NCBI GenBank assembly: GCA_015852425.1
Contig: JAAAIG010000031.1
Coordinates: forward strand, 1-37,046
Length of the DNA: 37,046 bases
From: Gryganskiella cystojenkinii
Lineage: Eukaryota; Mortierellomycota; Mortierellomycetes; Mortierellales; Mortierellaceae
Reading direction: 5' to 3'
The number at the start of each line of letters is the position of its first letter. The first letter of the stretch is position 1. The notes under the pieces are model-generated. The model worked only from the letters and a program-made list of their open reading frames with translations, did no database searches and was not told the origin of the DNA. A program made the position numbers and the translations under genes. Below, in pieces: positions 1 to 9,527 of the stretch.

Positions 1-51
1 CCCGGGTCTACCGCGTGGCAGGCGGTAATTATACCACTAAACCAACCACGC
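1..51 (-). tRNA. tRNA-Gly(GCC), 3' part cut by the window edge
   Basis: Read on the minus strand, the segment starts with the acceptor strand GCGTGGT, a D arm containing TTTAGTGGTATAA, an anticodon stem ACCGC/GCGGT closing a seven-base loop C-T-GCC-A-C, and the start of the T arm (GACCCGGG). The anticodon GCC reads glycine GGC codons, and D-arm and anticodon sequences match eukaryotic tRNA-Gly(GCC), including the internal A box. The T loop (B box), the 3' acceptor strand and the Pol III terminator lie beyond position 1. No intron is seen after the anticodon. Confidence 0.93.
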
Positions 52-2270
52 TTTTGATTCGATGAGAGCCGTTTCTCAAAGCCAGAGCCATTCAAACGGG
101 AACTCTGATAATCACGTGAGAGAAATGTCACGTGTAACATACCAATTCATACCCTTAAGTATAGATTGGTGGCGTCTTGTCTGCCAACGAGGATTTGCTG
201 CAAAAGAAGAGTAAAACGTGTGCCATAAAGGGTTGGGGTTGTCATGGACAAGTCTGTGCGTTTATCAGTGGTTGAACTTCGCACGAAGGAATACATACAA
301 AAAAAAACAAAGAAGCACAAATTACTTAAATTTTTGAAAATATTTCGGCCCATTGAAAACTTTAGAGCGAACACGTTTTCTGAGATCCCCCCAATTCGAC
401 GCGACGAAAGGCGCATGTGGACCCGGAGGACAGAGTATCTTTCTTTCCATCAAAGTAAGAGTCAGTTACACACCCCGTCCCTATTTGTTTGTTGTTTTCT
501 CCTGCCTCTCATGTTCCCCGATGACGCTCGTTGGTGTGCGTTTGGATCACTCTTCTGCTCTTGTTTATTTGTGTGAGAAAATTTTCCTTGCCCTTACCTC
601 TTTCTTCCCCAACGTTGTCAGCATTCATCAAATCGACGCGTCCTGGAAAAGATTGGTGGCCTAGGTGTCAAAGGTTATATTTTTTTTTTGTTTTATCTTT
701 GGAGGTGACAAGCGGCAATAATGCCCCCTGAGCCAATAGGCGTTGAAAGAGCGAGCATTCCTTTTGGTCTGTGGGTCACGCACAATTTGACCATGCCTTT
801 GATCTGTGGCCACCGCAAGTCAAACGTGTTTTCCGTGCAGGGATCGGTTGCTTTGCTTTGCTACGCCCTGATACAAGCGTATATTTGTCGCTGTATATAG
901 GGTTGATCCGTGCTTCTCCTTTCAAGTAAACCCTCGAATCTTGTCCACGACCCCCTCCCTCTACCACCGCTGCCACAGTCCAGCACAATGTTGAACACAA
1001 ACTTTTTCTAATCTTTTTTTGGTCTGGTCTTGAAAACTCCAATGCCCTTCCAGGAAGGCGAACACGCTCCTGCGCGGGAAAGGTTTTGAATGGTCAGCAT
1101 TGAAGTAGTGCGTTTACGTTCTCTTTCTTTCTCATCAAAGGCAGCGTCCATAACTCCCCTACTGAAGATGCTCGTATTTTTCGTGCTAAAGAAGACATGA
1201 GTGCCATATGACTATCATATGTCCTTGAGAAGAGTGAATGTCCGCCTCCTTCCTTCCGATCAATTGACAGCTCCTTTTTTTATACCTCAAGGACCATTTT
1301 CTGATGTTTCCGAGACAGCGGAACAGAGTTGAACGTTTATGTAAATGCCATGGGAAGGCAATAAAAATAGGAAGAGTGAGGGAATCCACCACGAGAAAGA
1401 AATACAAGTCCACATAACCACGCGTTGGCCCTCAGGAGGGGAAGGAGGACGAGAGGGGATTTGTTTGCGACAAAGATCCAGGAACAAGTAGGCAGCATTA
1501 CAAAATAAGCGCACCAAACAGCATTTACAGCAAACAACATACTGAGTTGAGGAGTTGAGTGAATCGAGAAGATAAATAAATAAAGTAGCAAGTGGAAAGG
1601 AGTGGGGTGAGCCCGGACGCGCTGTGGTCAACTTTCTTGTAATAAAAGGGGCGAGAAAAGTAAGCGCGCTTCATTTTCCCTCTTTTTTTCTTCTTTTTTG
1701 ATTCTCCCTTCCTGGTTACTTTGTTTCTTGCCAGCCTTTCTCTATCTTCGCTTTTTTTTTGTCCTCCTATTCCTCCTTCACCCCTTTGTACTCTCGTCCC
1801 CCCCAACCCCTTCCCGAGAACTCCTTTTAACTCTTTTTAAAACCCCCTGTTTGTTATCTGCTGTCTGTTGCCTTTTTCTTGTGCAGCCACGCCGTTCCTC
1901 TTTTTACTTACTTCATCGTTTTTTTTACGCTTTTCTACTTTTCTTTTCCCTTTGATCCTTTCCTTCCGCCTATTTCACCACCTTTTCTCTCCGCAATACA
2001 CATCTGCGATCATCTTTCCACTTGGTCGCGACGAACAAAAAAAAAAAAAAAAAAAGAACAAAACAAAAAGTACAAAAATTTATTCCAGATCGAAAGTAGT
2101 GTCCCTCGCCATTTCCCTCCAATTCTGACATGTTTCTTTCCTTTACTCCTGATGATTTCTAGGAAACCTCTGTGTGTTTGTCGTTTCAACAACAAAAACC
2201 GCAGTGAAACACCTTCGTTCAACTAAAGCAACAAAAAAAGATTCAACTCGCTTTTAACAACAACAAAAAA
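52..2270. other. Gene-free stretch upstream of BTA1
   Basis: I see no protein-coding gene here. The open frames are short, low in complexity and lack splice-consistent continuation. The left end flanks the tRNA and carries two CACGTG palindromes (113-134). From about 1,680 to 2,030 the plus strand is strongly pyrimidine rich (long T/C runs), followed by an A run near 2,037-2,055 and CAACAA-rich sequence up to the BTA1 start. This is the usual look of promoter and 5' leader DNA in this window, so the right third is probably the BTA1 promoter/5'UTR. The middle (about 150-1,650) remains unexplained. Confidence 0.6.
113..134. promoter_or_regulatory. Pair of CACGTG E-boxes upstream of tRNA-Gly
   Basis: Two perfect CACGTG palindromes lie at 113-118 and 129-134, 16 nt apart start to start and about 60-80 nt upstream of the tRNA-Gly 5' end. 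CACGTG is bound by bHLH factors (Cbf1/Pho4/USF type) in fungi. Whether they act on the tRNA gene or on a transcript running rightwards cannot be told from sequence. Confidence 0.35.
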
Positions 2271-5200
2271 ATGCACAAACCTGCTGCTTCCGGTTCTATG
2301 GTCGCGCTGATGGTCGTATCGACATCCGTGGCCCTTTATCTTTTGAACACGACTGAAAACTTCAAGAAAGCTCAGGAGATGATGGTGACCTCTCAATTGG
2401 CGTTCCTCGGCGCCGTTTCTGCCTTTGTGATGCTCATGATCGCATCCTTTGACCAGGTCAAAGCCCCGCTCAAGTTTATTTACTCTTGCTTTTTAAAGCC
2501 TCTGGGAAAGAGCGGAGATGGCTCTACGCAACAAGGTCGCTTGGAAGCCTTTTATAAGGATCAGGCAGAAAGTAAGTTCCTCCTTATACCTCTTACTTTC
2601 ATGCGCATTCTCTTATATTTTTGTTTTCGTTCTGCGATTCGACATTCATTTATTTGCTCGAGTGCTTTCTGGATATTTCTCAAAAAAATTGGGATCGGTA
2701 TGAAAAAGCGAAGGAGGGATGAGAAGTGGAAGTGGTAGTGTGAATGTCAATGGATCGATCGTCGCCACCACAAATAGGAAAAAAAAGCCAAGTTGATGGA
2801 AGCGGTTGTTACATCGAGAGAGCGCAATATTGAAAAATACGGATCCAAAATGAACCAAAGGAGATAAAAGGGGATCGATCAAGGAGCGAGTGTGTTTTTG
2901 TTAGAGATCATTCTGTTTTTAAGGGTGTTTCGCTCGTCATTTTCTGTTTTCTGTTTTATGGGCTGCTGTAATCGGTAAGCTGCATGAGGGAGTTTCTTTC
3001 TTTTTCTTTGTTTGGTTGGGGATCAAGGAGGGTTGGGAGGACTGGCTATGCGACTCAGGAGGTTTGGATCAAGACCTGAAGGTAAATGAAAAAAAGAAGG
3101 GTGAAGGGGAGCGTGAGTAAAAAAAAGGTGTTCCACTAGTTCCACTATACTTGAGATGTTTGGTCGTGTCACCATCGTCGTCAGGGGACCTTCGATTGGG
3201 AGCGCTCAGAATAGGAGAAGCAAAAAAAAAAAAAAGGACGATTGTAGTAACAACGGAAGACTGAGCGCATCAAGTACGTTTTTGTTGCGTGTTGAGATGG
3301 TGCCTGTGTGTATCCACTCTCCTCTCACCATCCCTGCTCCCTCTTCTTCCTCCCCTGGGCGACATCACCGCGCAAGAGAGGATCATCCTTATCATCGAAG
3401 ACGACCTCTTTCTTACTTGTTCATCATCGTTGGTGGGTTTCTTATCATTTTGGCGGGTTTAGGGATATTACCTCCTTTCCTTTGGTTCTTGCACTTGCAT
3501 TGATACGATGACGGTGTCGCCTAACCATTCTTTTGCTCAATCTTCATTTCCACAAAACAGTCTACGATGAAACTCGTGGAGGTCTTCTCCGTGGCCGTAG
3601 CACCATGATTGCCCTTGTTGCCGCTCAGCTCAAGGACCAGCTCAAGAAGTCTGGATCGTCCAAGGCCCCGATCTGGGTCGATCTCGGCGGTGGCACTGGT
3701 AAGAGCAAAAAATGATGAACATCCTTTCCAATATCCCGCGCCAAAATACGCTCTCACCCCTGATCTGTGTCCTTTCGCTCACCGTCATTTTTTTGTCCCG
3801 CCGAACCTTCAATTTCAATAGGCTGGAATATTGAGCACATGAACAGCCACTTCCCAATTAACAGGTTTGAGCGCGTCTACCTCGTCGATCTCTGCCCGTC
3901 CCTTTGCAAGGTCGCTCGGGAGCGGTTCCAGAAGTTTGGTTGGACCAATGTTGTGGTCATTTGTGACGATGCCCTGGGCTTGAACTACCCTGGTATGGTC
4001 GACCCTCTCGGCAAGATTGATGTTGTCACTATGTCCTACTCGCTCTCGATGATGGACAACTATTATGCGGTCGTGGATCATGTCCACAAGCTTTTACGTC
4101 CCAGGACTGGTATCATCGGTGTTGCGGATTTCTATGCCTCGACCAACGTGCAAAAGGCCAGCGTTCACGGCGTGGAGGGTTATCAATGCAACTGGTTTAC
4201 CCGTAACTTTTGGCAGATCTGGTTTGCTTTCGATCATGTTCACCTCCATGCCTCCCGTCGCGAGTATCTTGAATATCGGTTCGATGTCAAGAAGACAATC
4301 AATGGTCGAAATCAGTTTGTGATCCCTCTTGTGGTCCAGATTCCTTACTACGTCTGGATCGGTGAGCGGAAAAAGAGCGGCACCCAGGAGGTCGAGCTTT
4401 CGTCAAGACTGCAATCCAAGACCACGGTCAACTCGATCGAGGAGACCACCATCCTCCTTCAATTGCAAACAGCTGACTTACGACCTCGCTCCATGTCCAC
4501 GGATTCGAACGCCAGTCAGGACTCTATGCTCGACAGCCCCAGCAGTGTCGGTTCCACCAGCACCCTCGTGGCCGCCGCCATCACCTCGCAAAAGTCTCTC
4601 GCCGACAAGAACCAGACTGAGGAACGATTCGGTCCCAAGCAGAGTCAATGGCGTCTCCCCTACAACCCAACCTTGGATTGCCACACTCAGTTCCGTTCCT
4701 ATATCTATGCGTTCACGTGGGAGGATCCCCGGATCGATCTTGAGGTCCTCGACTTGCAGAAGGACGATGTCATGTTTGTGATTACCTCTGCCGGCGATAA
4801 CGCGCTTGAGTACGCTCTCAAGGGACAACCGGCAAGGATCCACTGTGTGGATATGAACCCGTGTCAGAATCATTTGTTGGAACTCAAGCTTGCCAGTATC
4901 AACAGCTTGCCCTATTCCGAATTCTGGCAGATGTTTGGCGAGGGTCGTCACTCAGATTTCCGTCGTCTCCTGATCGATCAACTCTCGCCCTCGCTTTCGT
5001 CGACCGCGATGCAGTTCTGGTACAAAAACCGGAATACGTTTGATCAATGCTTTTACGAGACTGGTTATTCGGGTCTTGCGCTGAGATTGTTCAAGTGGCT
5101 GCTCCGGATCAAGGGTCTGACCAAGGTTGCAGAGGAGATCACGATCACGGACAAGATCTCGGTTCAGGAACATCTTTGGGAGAATGTAGTCAAGCCCTCG

Positions 5201-5800
5201 ACTTTGCCAGAGTGGTTGGTCCGTTGGGTTCTCAGTCATCCAGCTTTCCTCTGGAATGCACTTGGTGTGCCTATCAACCAGATGAAGTTGATCTTGGACG
5301 AGGGTAACGCTGTCCAGTACATCTATGACACTCTGGACCCCATCATGAACCGGTCCTTGTTCAAGGATGACCAATATTTCTACAACTTGGTCGTCAACCG
5401 CAAGTACACGCCAGGGTCCTGCCCGTCTTACCTGACCGAGGAAGGTTTCAACTCTTTGAGGGAGAACAAGTCGACGGACGCGCTATTATTGCACACGAAA
5501 TCGATCATCCAGGTCTTGCGTTCGTTGAAGGATGGAGAGTTGACCAAGGCCGTGTTGATGGATCATATGGATTGGTTCAACCCTGAGGATGCGGATGAGG
5601 AGATTAAGGAGGTAGCAAGAGCTATTCGTCCCGGTGGCATGGTTCTTTGGAGGAGTGCTGGCCGTAAGCCGTGGTACAATGCATTGTTTGAAAAGTATGG
5701 ATTCGAGGTCGAAGCTGTCGGAGTCCGTGTTCCTGGCAGCAATGTGTCGATTGACCGTGTCAACATGTATGCGTCGTGTTACAAGGCCATCCGGAAGTAG
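2271..5800 (+). CDS. BTA1: Betaine lipid synthase (BtaA/BtaB fusion, DGTS synthesis)
   Basis: Exons are 2271-2571, 3561-3698 and 3822-5800, giving an 805-residue protein. Two hydrophobic segments near residues 9-27 and 42-60 anchor it to membranes (ER in known fungal homologues). A SAM-dependent methyltransferase domain follows, with motif I VDLGGGTGWN at about 140-149 formed exactly across the second splice junction. From about residue 430 comes the BtaA-like 3-amino-3-carboxypropyl transferase domain (DUF3419), with AFTWEDPRIDLEVL and SAGDNALEYAL. Known Bta1 transfers the homoserine part of SAM to diacylglycerol and then trimethylates the nitrogen to make DGTS, a phosphorus-free substitute for phosphatidylcholine. 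Exon 1 holds only the membrane anchor and is separated by a 989-nt intron ending CTAAC...ACAG. The start lies in CAACAA-rich leader sequence after a pyrimidine-rich promoter. Assignment is very secure; the long intron is the only soft point. Confidence 0.93.
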
Positions 5801-6562
5801 TAGTAGATCAAACGTTCTTGCCCTTGATCGATTTCTTTATATTGTCATTTTCTCTCTCTCTCGCCATAGTTTATTCCTCTCCGACTCTTCGTTCGTCTCT
5901 TCACAACCTCTTTTTTGTTTGCCTCCATCCCGTTGATTCCACTTCATTTCCCCTCCCTCTCGTTTTGTTCTTTTTGTATGTAACTTATGTGTTAATAAAA
6001 AACAAGCTGACCATGCTTATGATCTTAATTTATTCGAAAAAATTTCACTTGAATATATTTATTTCATTTTTTATTCTTAAAAAGTAAAGTTTATGTGCAA
6101 TTGCAGTCAAGTTCTTTTTTTTTGACGGTTCTCAGGATCGGATTCTGAAAATCAAACAAAGACGGACACGTCGACTCCGCCGACATTGCATCATCGCATT
6201 GCGCCGTGGGGTCTAAAAAAAAATAATTTACCTGAGCATAAGTTTAATAATGTGAATACTTGCACTTTCTTTTCTTTCGCTGCTGCCTTCTTTCTCTCTC
6301 TTCCTTCCTTCGGTCTCTCTCTTCCTTCCTTTCCTTCTGTCCATCTCTCTACATCGTCCTTGATCCTCCATCCATCACATTTCAACCCTTCTCAACAAAA
6401 GAAAACAACAGAAGAAAAGGAAAAACCACAAACGGGCTCTCGTCTGTGGACCCTCGCTCTTACTTTTCTCCACCCTCAAATAGACAAGGTGGCGAGGCAA
6501 GAAAAGGAAAAAAAAAAAAAACGACCTGCACTTTAAAACTAAGCCTGGACGCTCACGTTACA
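5801..6562. other. Intergenic: BTA1 3'UTR and RING-gene promoter
   Basis: No gene is seen. A consensus AATAAA sits at 5994-5999, about 195 nt after the BTA1 stop. The right half (6260-6380) is CT-rich on the plus strand, then A-rich with an A run at about 6510-6522, resembling the promoter/leader of the next gene. An open frame running through the CT-rich part (mostly Ser/Leu/Phe/Pro) is composition driven. Confidence 0.6.
5994..5999 (+). terminator. AATAAA polyadenylation signal of BTA1
   Basis: A perfect AATAAA hexamer lies in the T-rich, then A-rich 3' flank of BTA1, about 195 nt after its stop codon. It is the only full consensus in that flank. Confidence 0.5.
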
Positions 6563-9253
6563 ATGTCCGCGTCCTCTGAATCTCTGTCTCCGTCTCCCCC
6601 GTCCACGCGCCAACGGCTTGTCTCTGTTCGTTCGTCTTTTCTTCTTTCACATCAGCAATCGTCCTCGACTGCAGCGTTGCTCTCATTGCCATTGTCTCTT
6701 CCTTCCTCTCCTTCCTTCCCTCACTCGCCGTCCTCTCGCCTCTCGTTTCCACCGTACCATCCCTCTGCACATTCACCTTATCCTGTGGTCTCGGTTCCAT
6801 TGACTTTCCCGTCCGCTGACACTACTCCAGACTCCTCCTTTTTCCACTCCGCTCATTCTTACCCTCAACAACATTCTTCTGCTGTCAAGGACTTGCGAGA
6901 CCACATTCCAGAGGAACCGGTCTCCTCACTCTCACATTTACATTCACATTCAGCTCTGGTCGCAGACGATTCTCTCTTGCTGACAGACAAGGCCATGACG
7001 ACCTATCCTCCTCTAGCCCTCCCTCCAGTTGCAACTCCCTCTTCCTCATCCTCTTTGAATGCCTCTATCAGTGAAAGCATGAACATAGCCACCACTGCGC
7101 AAAATGACATCGAACGTAACCAAGGACCCGACAGCTCGGAGAACAGTGAGATCCAAGAGACTCAAGATGAAACCCACACTACAGCAACAACGGTGACGAG
7201 TCGACCAAGATCCGTCGTTGGTATTGCTATTGATTCTGCGATTGATTCTGCGATCGATTCTGCGTCAACACACCCGGGTGGGCGACAAGTTCGTCGTAAT
7301 ATTATGGCTCGTTTGTCGTTGCGTTGGACCACTGTTCCCAGACGATCGCGCGTCATCCTTATCTGGAGCGCTTTGATGACGACTCTCAAGGTAGTGGTTA
7401 TAAATGAGCGACAAGGAAGGAGAGTGCGGCGGCTGAGGGTTGTGATAGTCTATAAAACTTGCAATCTGGGCGGTGTTGGTCTGTGTACTTCTGTTTTTCC
7501 CTTGCAGCGGGCTGCATTGTTGTCGGACAAATTGAGGACCCGGACTGGACAAACATCAAGAGCAAGACACACTAGACAACACCGGATTGACAGCGTTGTC
7601 AATCACAAGCACTCCAGAACAAAATCAGAGTTCTTCGTTTTTTGTGCTCCAAGTGCCCACCACACCAGGCATAAAGCGTCAAAAACAAGGAGACCGAGGC
7701 ATGGCGACCAACACACTTCGGCTTAGAAAAATACTACGAGGATCCCCCGTCACCTCCCACCCCACCAGAAACCACCGAGCAGAAGAATCTGGTCAAGGAC
7801 GACAACACAGCATTGGAAATTATGCAGATGGATTGAGCGATCGGAAGAATGGAAAATTATCAGTGGATCTTTTTTATCTCTTTGGTATTGTCGCAGAACT
7901 CTTTTCTGCCGAGGATGGAGAGGATGACTGAACACCAGACGATGTTCTCCCCCTATCTCTCCCTGTCCTTTTTTCTTTCTTTCCATGTGTTCAAATGATT
8001 ACGATTATCCTTTCATTTGGTGGCAAAAATCGCGGACAATTCGTCTCGACTGTGGTTTCTCATTTTTTTTTTTTTTTTTTTTTATATATTGAGGTTTTTT
8101 TTTCTTGTTTGTGGTTTCTCATTTTTTTTTTTTTTTTGCTTAGGTGATGGCCACGATCGCAGTCCTCATTGTAGACAGAAATTCACCGTCGACTTGTCTC
8201 TACCTAAAGGTCCTGCTTATCCTCCTCGCTGTTCGGACCCTCATCAGGCTACCCTTCACCATCTACGCTCATCTGCACCCTCGGGTACAAGGCGCCCCAC
8301 TCACCGCCAGAGATATCCTTCTAGATCGACAAAACACGTTAATGGAGATTGCGGGCACCTGTCTCTTCTTCCTCTGCAACTACTTCTTATTCACACCCCA
8401 TGAGTGCAAGAGCGAAGCCCCTGGTATCTTTTATCTCACGGTCGTCTATGTGGTCTTGGGCTACTGTCAGATCCTGATTCCAATTTTGCTCTGTCTCGCC
8501 GTCATTCTCTGTCTGCCGCTGGTTCTCTGGGTGATGCGGTTTATGGGCATTGCACCCGTCTCAGGTCTCAAGAGGGCGACCGAGGAGATGATCTCAGCGA
8601 TTCCTATCGTCAAATACCGTAAACCGGCCGTTGTCGTAGCACATTCTCAACAGCAAGAACAATCATCAGCAGATGACGGACAGCAAGGCGATCAAACCAC
8701 AGTCGTCCATATGACCGTTCGATCGGAAGGCTCCTTGGCACCAACGACCACCACTCCTGCACCAGAATCAACTTTAATCGCAATACCAGCGGCGGTAGTA
8801 TCAGCAACGACAACACCGAGGCGCCGCAAACAAGGGTTCCTAAGCCGATTCAGAAGAGGCAAGAAGGGACCACTTACAGGACAGACCGGAGTTACAGAAA
8901 CCCCAACCTCCAACTCGTCACCGGTCGAATACCTCACTTTGGAGGACGCCGAGGATGCAGTATGCGCGATCTGTCTAAGCGAATACGAAGATGAGGACGA
9001 ACTTCGAAAGATGAAGTGTAGCCACTATTTCCACAAGGATTGTGTCGATGAATGGCTACGGATACACCGTAACTGCCCACTCTGTAAGCGAGACATTGAT
9101 GATCTCTCATCGTCGTCGACGAGTTCGCCTTCCGCGGCCGAGGGCCATGTCAGCAGTGCTGCTACATCGACTGCGACCGCAACCTCATCTGTACTGATCA
9201 CACTCCCGACTACGCCGACCGCGGCCGACGCCACTGTTCGGGCTCTATCATAA
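6563..9253 (+). CDS. Multi-pass membrane RING-H2 E3 ubiquitin ligase
   Basis: Two exons, 6563-7390 and 8144-9253, give 645 residues. Exon 1 codes a Ser/Pro-rich, presumably disordered cytosolic N-terminus with three AIDS repeats. Exon 2 codes further hydrophobic segments (near 290-315, 345-362 and 372-405), a disordered linker, and a RING-H2 finger at about 550-591 with spacing C-x2-C-x14-C-x-H-x2-H-x2-C-x10-C-x2-C (CAIC, CSHYFH, CPLC). The join AAG|GTAGTG to TTGCTTAG|G keeps frame and completes a first membrane segment split between exons (VILIWSALMTTLK joined to VMATIAVLIV), which is my main reason for this model. The topology resembles plant RIE1-like membrane ligases. Substrate is unknown. 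The 753-nt intron is unusually long and could contain another exon. RING and membrane parts are secure; the 5' exon is moderately so. Confidence 0.75.
7226..7261 (+). repeat. Three tandem 12-bp units coding Ala-Ile-Asp-Ser
   Basis: Three near-identical 12-nt units (GCNATNGATTCT pattern) follow one another inside the first exon of the RING-H2 gene and code AIDS AIDS AIDS. The units differ only at the second codon position 1-3 region and one wobble base. This is a short coding minisatellite in a disordered segment. Confidence 0.7.
8052..8143 (+). repeat. Duplicated GTGGTTTCTCAT-T(n) block at an intron acceptor
   Basis: The block GTGGTTTCTCAT followed by a long T run occurs twice (from 8052 and from 8111), the second copy ending in GCTTAG, the acceptor of the RING-H2 gene intron. 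It provides an exceptionally strong polypyrimidine tract and looks like a local tandem duplication. Confidence 0.6.
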
Positions 9254-9309
9254 TCTCCCTCGCCTTTTTTTTAATTTCGAGGGCAGAATATTTCCAATCT
9301 CTTTTTAAC

Positions 9310-9315
9310 AATAAA
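9310..9315 (+). terminator. AATAAA polyadenylation signal of the RING-H2 gene
   Basis: A consensus AATAAA lies 57 nt after the TAA stop of the RING-H2 gene, in the 274-nt convergent gap shared with the UNC-45/She4 gene. Confidence 0.5.
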
Positions 9316-9527
9316 TACCCCACACCAACTTGTACATTACATCTTCGGTGATCCTCACGACGCATGGCACAGATCGTATGTGGACACCTAGATCTTTCGG
9401 TCGAGTATGAAGTGAAGAATGAGCGGGCGAGTGAGCGAGATATACCTTAGTCAGAAAGGAATCGGTGCTGAGCCGACCACATATCAGACCGTTTGATAAT
9501 TTATTCGTGGAAAAATCCATTGACTCG

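Noticed and set aside
2036..2055. Poly(A) runs as retroelement tails
   Set aside because: A and T runs occur in leaders, introns and 3' flanks across the window without target-site duplications, reverse-transcriptase remnants or repeated bodies.
4478..5374. Minus-strand open frames of 140-157 codons inside BTA1
   Set aside because: They are antisense shadows of strongly codon-biased BTA1 coding sequence with no recognisable domain or introns.
6260..6562. Upstream extension of the first RING-H2 gene through the CT-rich region
   Set aside because: The frame is open only because of pyrimidine repeats; the ATG at 6563 has a good context (A at -3) and follows a typical A-rich leader.
7508..7575. 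Small internal exon of the RING-H2 gene starting after CTTGCAG
   Set aside because: The good-looking frame ends at a TAG without a usable GT donor, and direct joining of 7390 to 8144 restores a membrane helix; retained only as a finding.
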